In this document: positions 57,249-64,000 of the stretch, in pieces
Numbering within the stretch: the first letter of the stretch is position 1
Layout of the letters: each line of letters begins with the position of its first letter
Source: Tetracladium setigerum
Lineage: Eukaryota > Ascomycota > Leotiomycetes > Helotiales
Assembly: GCA_031472005.1 (NCBI GenBank)
Contig: PZJY01000006.1
Location: 1,116,001-1,180,000 of the forward strand
DNA: 64,000 nt
Direction: 5' to 3'
Position numbers and translations under genes: made by a program
The notes under the pieces: generated by a model
The model's database searches: none
What the model was told of the DNA's origin: nothing
What the model saw: only the letters and a program-made list of their open reading frames with translations

Positions 57249-59166
57249 ATGGCCGACCACTCGGCTGAACAACCCTTGATGCGGAGAGAGGAAGAGGAGG
57301 AGGGGGATGACATTGATCTCAGCAATGTAGATCTTCTTCTCGAAAAGAACCTTCGCAACCCAGGTCTATTTGTCTGGCTGTTGACTTTCTCGGCTGGAAT
57401 CAGTGGCTTGTTGTTTGGATGTAAGCCCAGAAACTCTGCGAAGACAAGCTTGCTTTTAACAGAACTAACCAACAATTGACAATAGACGACACTGGTGTCA
57501 TATCCGCAACTCTCGTCTCGATCAAAGCTTCCCTCGGCCACAATTTAACTGTCGTCGATAAGTCCTTGATAACCTCCGCCACTGCCCTCTTCGCTCTCCT
57601 CATTTCTCCCGTCTCTGGCCTCCTTGCAGATAAATTTGGCAGAAAACGAGTCGTTTTGCTCGCTGATTTCGCATTCGTCCTCGGCGCGCTCGTTCAAGCC
57701 ATAGCCTCCTCGGTTGCTATCATGATTATTGGACGTTCGATTGTTGGTATTGCCGTTGGGGCAGGGAGCTTCGTGACACCTCTATACATTGCCGAGCTGG
57801 CTCCAGCGCCATTCAGAGGACGACTTATGACGCTCAATGTGCTATTTATAACTCTTGGTCAAGTGGCTGCTTATATTGTGGGTTGGGCTTTTGTTGAATG
57901 GGGGAACTCGGATACGGCTTGGAGGTGGCTAGTTGGGTTAGGTGCAGTACCAGCTGCGGTGCAGCTTTTAGTAATGCTCCTCATGCCGGAGACACCAAGA
58001 TGGCTTGTGATGATTGGGAAACGAGATGAAGCCAGGGAAGCTCTGAATAAAGTCTTTGGCAAGGGCTTCGAGATTCAGCGAATGGTCGATGGCGTCCTTA
58101 GTGGTATTGAGAAAGAGGTTCGTGAGGAGGATGAGGCCAAGAGAGGAAGAGTGCGGGGCCAACCTAGGAAAGACGATTCTTGGTTTGGAGACTCGAAAGA
58201 TACCTGGATTGAGTTATTTAGGGCTGGAGGCAATAGGAGAGCACTTACCATTGCATGTTTGCTTCAGGGACTTCAGCAACTTTGCGGATTCGTAAGTTGA
58301 GCACTCTCTGTCTCCTCTTTTACTGACGAACTGACAATACCAGAACTCCCTGATGTAGTAAGTGGGACGTGGTCTTACTCTAGATATGTTTCTTTGGTTT
58401 TACTTTCCTCAAGACCATGTCGGTTTGGTCTCAATTTGGCTGTGAATTGATCACCTATCATGTCCTTCCAATTCAAAGTTTGGTGGAAAGACCTCATCAC
58501 CGTTTCGCTGCATTATATCCTTGGGTATAGAGCGCTAACTCTAAATTCTAGTTTCTCGGCAACCATCTTCACGATGCTTGGCTTTACGAGTCCAACTCTA
58601 ACTTCGCTCTCTGTGGCAGTTACAAATTTCATCATGACCTGCGTAGCATTAGTTTTGATCGATCGCGTTGGGCGTCGCCTCATCCTTCTTCTGTCAATCC
58701 CCATCATGGCCATTGGACTAGCTCTCTGTGCTGTGGGTTTTATTTTCATCAAACTCCCAGCAAACCTCGATTCGATAAACACATCTTCCTCAGCATCGGC
58801 AAACGAAGATATTCCTCTGTCCGAACGTACAGCGCCCTCATTGGTTCTTGCCAGTATCATGGTCTATGTTGGTGCCTATGCTCTTGGCTTGGGTAACGTC
58901 CCATGGATGCAAAGCGAACTTTTTCTCTGAACGTGCGCTCTTTGGGATCAGCACTCTCAACTTCTACAAACTGGGGAGCAAACTTCATAGTTGGTCTCAC
59001 GTTTCTGCCCATGTTGGAATTTTTGACGCCGACTTGGACTTTCCTTATTTATGCGGGAGTATGCCTTGCAGGGTGGCTCTGTATCTGGCGCATCTACCCT
59101 GAGACAAAGGGTTTAAGTTTAGAAGAGGTTGGAAACTTACTAGCTGTGGGCTGGGGCGTTAGGTAG
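57249..59166 (+). CDS. MFS sugar (myo-inositol-like) transporter (one-base frameshift)
   Basis: Four exons: 57249-57420, 57486-58291, a 14-nt micro-exon 58344-58357 and 58552-59166, about 535 residues after one base is allowed for. The start is MADHSAEQPLMRREEEEEGD. Sugar-porter marks are GLLFGY / DTGVISATL, ADKFGRKRV, PETPRWLVMIGKRDEA, LQQLCGF / NSLMY / FSATIF, DRVGRRL and the end IYPETKGLSLEE. It resembles fungal myo-inositol/proton symporters (ITR-like) of the plasma membrane. At the T5 run 58920-58924 the frame changes between PWMQSELF and SLNVRSLGSALSTSTNWG. One added T restores it. Confidence 0.88.
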
Positions 59167-59581
59167 CATTGATTTATCGGCAGGTAGGTAGATCTAGAAT
59201 TTGGCTAAGATAATTTCTCACTTTGAGTGAACAAGGTTAATGAAGTCTGGCTTACTGATATCCGGACTTTCTAAATAGATTTGAAATGTTTACCTGAGGA
59301 TCCTTCTTACCTTCCTACTGAAATGATTGAATACTTCTCATCTGAACTCAAAATTTTCACACTGGCAGTCAGGCAGAAGGAAGCTCCTTCCGCAGTGCCC
59401 TCTGAAATGTCCAGTTTGGCTGATGATTGATCCTGTTTCAAAATCTGCTAACAAACACATTAACAGCATCCATAACATCCACATTCTTTCACCTGCATCA
59501 GAATTTCGCAACAATCAGGGCTGTATTATACCAATCATTATCACTTCATCAACGAGTACTCACCACACCCGCACCACCAAG
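59167..59581. other. Intergenic region
   Basis: 3' flank of the transporter and leader of the next small gene. Nothing else is seen. Confidence 0.4.
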
Positions 59582-60019
59582 ATGGCTGCACCAAACTGCA
59601 GGCACTCCGACTCCCAACCGACCAACTGCACAACCTCAAATCAAAATCAAAATCAACCAACAAAAGCTGCAAATCTAGCGCAAGGACTTCCATGGTCGAA
59701 AGAAGAATTCACGAAGATAGTCTTACAAGAAGCATCTCTCAAATACGTGTATACCATGTACCTCAACCTACACGAAGAGATCCGAGCATTCCTCGGCTTC
59801 GACACCCACGGAGTCCGCGAATATCGTCAAATGCGTTATTGGGAGTTCAAGAAAATCGCAAAGGTCTTTAAGCAGGCAAGCTGGATATTTCGCTTCGTCG
59901 AGAATGACTTCGTGTGGAGATCCAGAAGGGACATTCAAGATAAGGAGGAGTTTTGGAGCGCGATGTGGACTCTTAAGGGTTCCCTCAGAGTGCTATGGCA
60001 AATTGAGAAAGAAAACTAA
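59582..60019 (+). CDS. Hypothetical helical protein, 145 residues
   Basis: Start MAAPNCRHSDSQPTNCTTS, preceded by CCAAG. The first 35 residues are Asn/Gln/Thr-rich. The rest is predicted helical and rich in aromatic and charged residues (LPWSKEEFTKIVLQEASLKY, then KIAKVFKQASWIFRFVENDF). I recognise no family. It sits in tandem with another unrecognised gene at 60988, which is of similar disordered-then-helical build. Confidence 0.5.
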   Translation: MAAPNCRHSDSQPTNCTTSNQNQNQPTKAANLAQGLPWSKEEFTKIVLQEASLKYVYTMYLNLHEEIRAFLGFDTHGVREYRQMRYWEFKKIAKVFKQASWIFRFVENDFVWRSRRDIQDKEEFWSAMWTLKGSLRVLWQIEKEN

Positions 60020-60987
60020 GGCGTGGTTGGGGTTATATGGGTGTTCCGTGTTAACTTTGGGATTTAGTGTTAGTGTGATGGTTGAGCCTGAAGAAGGGGA
60101 AGGGGCGCTTTGGGAGGAAGCTGGTTGGTGAGCTGGTGGGTGTGTGGGAAGCGGAGTTGAATTTTTATGCCTGTATATCCCTTTCTTCATTTATATTATC
60201 AGTGGGCAGTAAGTTGATCTATGATCATTAGCTGATGACATGATCATGTGATACATCTGTTTGTGTCTCAGTCTGTTTGTACATTAGTACCAGTACAATC
60301 CCCCTCTCTGAAGAGCGTCTCTCTTTACACAATATATGCACTTGTTTAGATAAAAAGTGGTTATGAGCCTTGAGTAGACAGTACTATATTCTTAATATCG
60401 ATCGCATTGCAAACCGACCAACAATTTTTGCTTTCTCTCTCCTTTGGCTCCCTTCGCCTTTCTCTTCCCGGTCATCTTATTCTTTGTTATGTTCTCAGCC
60501 GCATTCTCTGCTACATCCTCTGCTAAATTCTCTCTCGTGTCCACTGTCACAACTTTCGAGCCTCTTGAACTGCAGACAGCCCAGAATTCATCCAACAACT
60601 TTGAGACATACATACTTTCACTTGGAAATAATCGCATCAAACAAACGTCAAATGAAGACAAAAGTTGAGATGTGAATACCGAAGATCGGAAGATCAGATG
60701 AAAAGCAAAAGCTAGGGGAATACAGAAGCTGAGATGAACAAAAACAGATGGGCCCTGAACAAAATAAATTCTATATATTTGAAAGAGCTAAAGCCCAAAG
60801 TTTTCAAGAAGCATCTCCTTCACTCTTAAACCTCAACAACAATGAAAGGTTGGGAATCTGCTTCCTATCCCTTCTCTTCTTTGAACTTCAACAACAGCAA
60901 ACAAACAAACACGCAAACGCCCAAAAACTTGGACATTTGAACCTTCTTTTCCTCAGACTGAGAGAAAAAGAAACACTCAGAAACAAG
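60020..60987. other. Intergenic region and leader
   Basis: No gene supported. The last 150 bases are A/C-rich, as in a fungal 5' leader. Confidence 0.45.
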
Positions 60988-61833
60988 ATGTCATCTACAT
61001 TGACACCCGCTCACAGGAGCACTAGTAAAGCGCACTGCAAAAACCACATCATGCGCGCCTCAGACCTAGTTGACTTTCAACTTGGAGCCCTACAAGTCAC
61101 CCAACTAGGACGCCTTAACTCCACTCGATCTATCGATCGCCAATCTACCATCAATGAAGCTGACGAAGATGCCGCCGATATGAGGAGCATCCAGATCAAC
61201 ACCACCGTAGAGACCAAGGCCGAAGGAAGTGAAGATAGTAATCCCGACGACGGCATCAGCCACTCTTCCATCTCTAAAAGAAATGTCAACAGTGAACAAG
61301 TTGCAGGAAACAATTCTCCCACCGTCGAACGACACCTCCAAGACCCCGTTGAAGAGCACCATTGCGACGACTCTGCCGACGGCGCCATCACCTTTGGTCC
61401 AATGACGCACCCACAATCACACACTTCCAATACGCTCAATGCTCTCTGCGACAAATTCGTGCCCGTCTACCGCAATTTCCGACGCCACCTCATCCGACTT
61501 GAAAAGCTCGATCGCAAGAACGAGTACATCAGTTTGGCCCACGTCAGAGTGTTGAAGAAGTGGATCCACTTGACTTCTTGGAGACAGTGTTTGTTGTTGG
61601 AAAGCTGCCGTATAGCTTCCGCTGACGGGATGTGGGAGAATGAAGAGAATCCTTACGTGGTGGATAGGTGTGACATTCTTATCATGGAGATGGCGAAGGC
61701 GATTTCGTATGGGAAGAGGAGGGTTGAGGAGTCGAAGGGGAGGGATAAGCCGGGAGAGGCTTTGGCGGGTGCCTTTATGAAGTGTGCCTGGCTTAGGGAG
61801 GAGTTTTTGGGTGGACAAGATATCGGAGGGTGA
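60988..61833 (+). CDS. Hypothetical protein, 281 residues
   Basis: Start MSSTLTPAHRSTSKAHCKNH, preceded by AACAAG. In-frame upstream codons read A/C-rich leader, so the shorter start is preferred. Residues 50-150 are acidic and Ser/Thr-rich (disordered). The C-terminal 130 residues are helical and compact (DKFVPVYRNFRRHLIRLEKL, VLKKWIHLTSWRQCLLLES, KCAWLREEFLGG). No domain recognised. Confidence 0.55.
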   Translation: MSSTLTPAHRSTSKAHCKNHIMRASDLVDFQLGALQVTQLGRLNSTRSIDRQSTINEADEDAADMRSIQINTTVETKAEGSEDSNPDDGISHSSISKRNVNSEQVAGNNSPTVERHLQDPVEEHHCDDSADGAITFGPMTHPQSHTSNTLNALCDKFVPVYRNFRRHLIRLEKLDRKNEYISLAHVRVLKKWIHLTSWRQCLLLESCRIASADGMWENEENPYVVDRCDILIMEMAKAISYGKRRVEESKGRDKPGEALAGAFMKCAWLREEFLGGQDIGG

Positions 61834-63682
61834 TTTGGAAAGTGCACAGGTACAGTGCCTAGGTAGTTGAGGATGTGTGCGGGGAAGATGGTGGGGTGAC
61901 AATTTGATTCGAGATTAGAGCAGGCATGGCTCCTGAGGACCTAGAAGATAATGGATGATGTGTAAATCAGGTTAGATCAATTTGAATATTTCAAGCAAGA
62001 AAAGACACAGATTGGAGGCTAATATTGTTCCAAGAATAGGGAATCTGACTAGCGAGTGACTTCGAACTGCAAGGAACACACTTGAGCCTACCTCGAACAC
62101 CAAGAAGGAAGAAGGCTTGCTGTTGGCTTCTCTGCTAGTAGTTTCATCGCTACTAGATGATCATACGTTTTCCATACCTGTCCTTTGATCGCCAGAGGGC
62201 TTCTCTCACCAAAAGAACTAGACGTAGAAAGTAAACACCACGTGACATTTTGAATGCTAGGTCTCGCCTAACAGAACCGCGAATTATCTTGAGCTCGAGA
62301 AGTCTCGGATTGCCACTTTACAAGGACTCGTCTCCCCTGTAAATTCCCAAGTAGAGGATGAAGATTGCAATTTCCTCGATCGATTGTTACTTGTGAGTTT
62401 TGACGAGGGTGTAAAATCTAAAACTCTCAGAGAGCTGGAGCGAAGGTGAACGAAAGAAAACACTTGAGATCGGTGGTGACCTCAGCGTACATATGTCAGA
62501 TCAACGTCGCATTATCCAATTCACAACTCACATAAATAAGCTTTTCTTGTTATTTTCGGAAATCCCCTTCCTTGCCTGGTCGGGTAATTCATCGGCAGGG
62601 GGGCGCTTTTAGGCACTAGAGCCAGATGTGCTCACTCATCAACAAGATCTATCGAATCGCCGGTACAGTCAGTACTGTACAGTAATCCTCGCTCCTCCAA
62701 AGTATTGTCCTGTCCGACCTGGGCACGTTGATAACGGAGACGTACTCCGTAGTAGTGTTCCTTATGCAACGAAGTATTGAAGTATCTGTCCCATACCTAT
62801 TTTTATGAAAGCTAGCTCGGCTTGCTACGGACTTAACCATGATCGGCTCAAGGAACTATTAATATTAAAAGATGAAAAAATTTGCCTTCCTTGCTTGAAA
62901 CATCATGCCCAAGAACGACCGAAAAAGTCGAAGCAGAAAAAAAGACTCGGCATTCGGCAAGGGTCGAGGATTGGGCTGTTGTGGATGCCGCGGTGCGACG
63001 TCATCATTATTCGGGACCGAGGCGTGTTTCTTCGTTTGGATTACTGCCAGCTACGAGCACGAACCGGAGGAGTTAGTTTGTTGGGATAAGGAGAATTAGA
63101 GTCACCTACTCATGTAGAATTAGAATTAGAAATCAATGACCTCATTTGCCTGCTTTTCATATCTCCGTCTTTTGCTTTGGATGACAGTTGTCCTGCCTGC
63201 CCTTCGCATAGTCATGGAATGAATGAGATTATGAGAAGAGAAGGGTAGCTCCACACTGTGGAATCAGCTCCGTCCCTTCTCGCTTTGCGGACGTAGCGAC
63301 ACACCCTCGCAAAACCCGAAGACCCGGCCGACAAAGCTTGATTGTTGTCTTTTTGCGAAGAGAATCTTTTGTGATTGGCGAGGAGGACGACTCAACGGGG
63401 GGAACAATACAGTAAGTAGGATCGCTCGCTTCTGCTTATTCATTTGCCGTGCCGTCAACCCACTTGAGCCCATTAATAGTGGGCACCTATGAAAGAGGCG
63501 TTGGGACTGGGACCGAGGCCGAGGAGGGAGGGATTCAAGACCTTCATAAAAGTATCAGAGCCCGCCACTTTCTGGCAAAACTTTATCATAACCACACACA
63601 CAAACATCCTTATCTCACTACACTTGCAGCAGCAGCATCAATTGCAATTTTGCACCTTGAGAAACACCTTTTTGTTCTCAAG
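61834..63682. other. 1.8-kb intergenic region
   Basis: No gene I can support. A 64-codon basic frame at 62905-63099 (MPKNDRKSRSRKKD, then GLGCCGCRG) is too short to call. A palindrome TACTGTACAGTA lies at 62673-62684. The last part is the promoter of the gene at 63683. Confidence 0.45.
62673..62684. repeat. 12-bp perfect palindrome TACTGTACAGTA
   Basis: Shares the CTGTACAG core with the palindrome at 3172-3183. The right arm of the inverted repeat at 28271-28292 has the same half-site. Confidence 0.7.
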
Positions 63683-64000
63683 ATGAATGCCACCGATCTC
63701 CAGATCCAGAGCAATGAGCGCGAAGCCTCGCCCGAACGCTTCGCCAATACTCCCTCGGGACATCTTAAACATGAAGCTGAGGAGACGCCAATTGGACGAC
63801 CTAGCCATGAAATCGAGAGGATACCAACAGCTTCTTCCACCTCCACATCATCCTCAGAACATTCCGTCTCGCGGAGACCAACAACCATCAGCCGAGTATC
63901 TACACAGCGCGATCTAGAACGCCATCCTACCGTATTGAGCCGCATACAAACCGCCAGAAGTCAACATGTGGGCACCGTTGGACGAAGTGCCACAGGCAAG
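63683..64000 (+). CDS. N-terminus of an MFS multidrug/polyamine-type transporter (partial)
   Basis: Start MNATDLQIQSNEREASPERF. The Ser/Thr-rich cytosolic N-terminus contains RDLERHPTVLSRIQTARSQH then GTVGRS, a segment typical of fungal TPO1/FLU1-like drug:proton antiporters (DHA1). No membrane segment is reached before the window ends, so the assignment rests on this leader alone. At least 106 codons are present and open. Confidence 0.65.
   Translation, partial: MNATDLQIQSNEREASPERFANTPSGHLKHEAEETPIGRPSHEIERIPTASSTSTSSSEHSVSRRPTTISRVSTQRDLERHPTVLSRIQTARSQHVGTVGRSATGK

Noticed and set aside
62905..63099. Basic 64-codon frame (MPKNDRKSRSRKKD...)
   Set aside because: Short, overlapped by two other open frames of similar length, no splice or promoter support.

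Overview
This window looks like nuclear DNA of a filamentous ascomycete (Pezizomycotina). Genes on both strands carry many short introns (about 45-90 bp) with GTAAGT-like donors and CTAAC/CTGAC branch sites close to the acceptor. The gene families are fungal: Zn2Cys6 regulators, an ERT1/AcuK activator, SPO22/ZIP4, CENP-Q/Fta7, a peroxisomal acyl-CoA oxidase and a fungal small secreted Cys-rich protein. A leotiomycete is my guess, but the sequence alone does not settle it. I see no rRNA, tRNA, CRISPR, transposase or viral gene.

Layout: 1-4.2 kb has no gene I can support. 4.2-6.4 kb is a paxillin-like LIM protein. 7.1-7.5 kb is a 65-residue membrane protein. 8.2-11.5 kb is a GH31 alpha-glucosidase. 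11.9-24.6 kb is a candidate catabolic cluster: D-2-hydroxyacid dehydrogenase, two divergent Zn2Cys6 regulators, HpcH/HpaI aldolase, SMP-30 lactonase and a sugar/quinate-type MFS transporter. 25.5-34.3 kb holds CENP-Q, ERT1 and SPO22/ZIP4. 36.5-41.4 kb holds a UBR7/Mlo2-like protein divergent from MCM2. 41.9-52 kb holds a secreted Cys-rich protein, an SDR, an NTF2-like hypothetical, an FAD amine-oxidase-like protein and a Cys-rich membrane protein. 53.2-61.8 kb holds acyl-CoA oxidase ending in SKL, a GNAT, a second MFS transporter and two hypotheticals. The right edge carries the N-terminus of a TPO1-like MFS transporter.

Two results stand out. First, the four promoter regions of the 11.9-24.6 kb cluster share a TCGGAC/CGGACGG motif. 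Two of them also share a 10-mer, ACCCGGCGGG. This supports co-regulation of an undescribed-looking lactone/2-keto-acid pathway: uptake, lactone opening, retro-aldol cleavage and reduction, with the dehydratase step missing from the window.

Second, eight otherwise well-formed genes each need exactly one extra base, mostly at a run of 3-5 identical bases, to keep one reading frame. In each case the corrected coding length is a multiple of three. This is best explained by homopolymer deletions in the assembly, although real decay cannot be excluded for any single gene. Anyone using this window should treat these genes as intact but mis-assembled until reads say otherwise.
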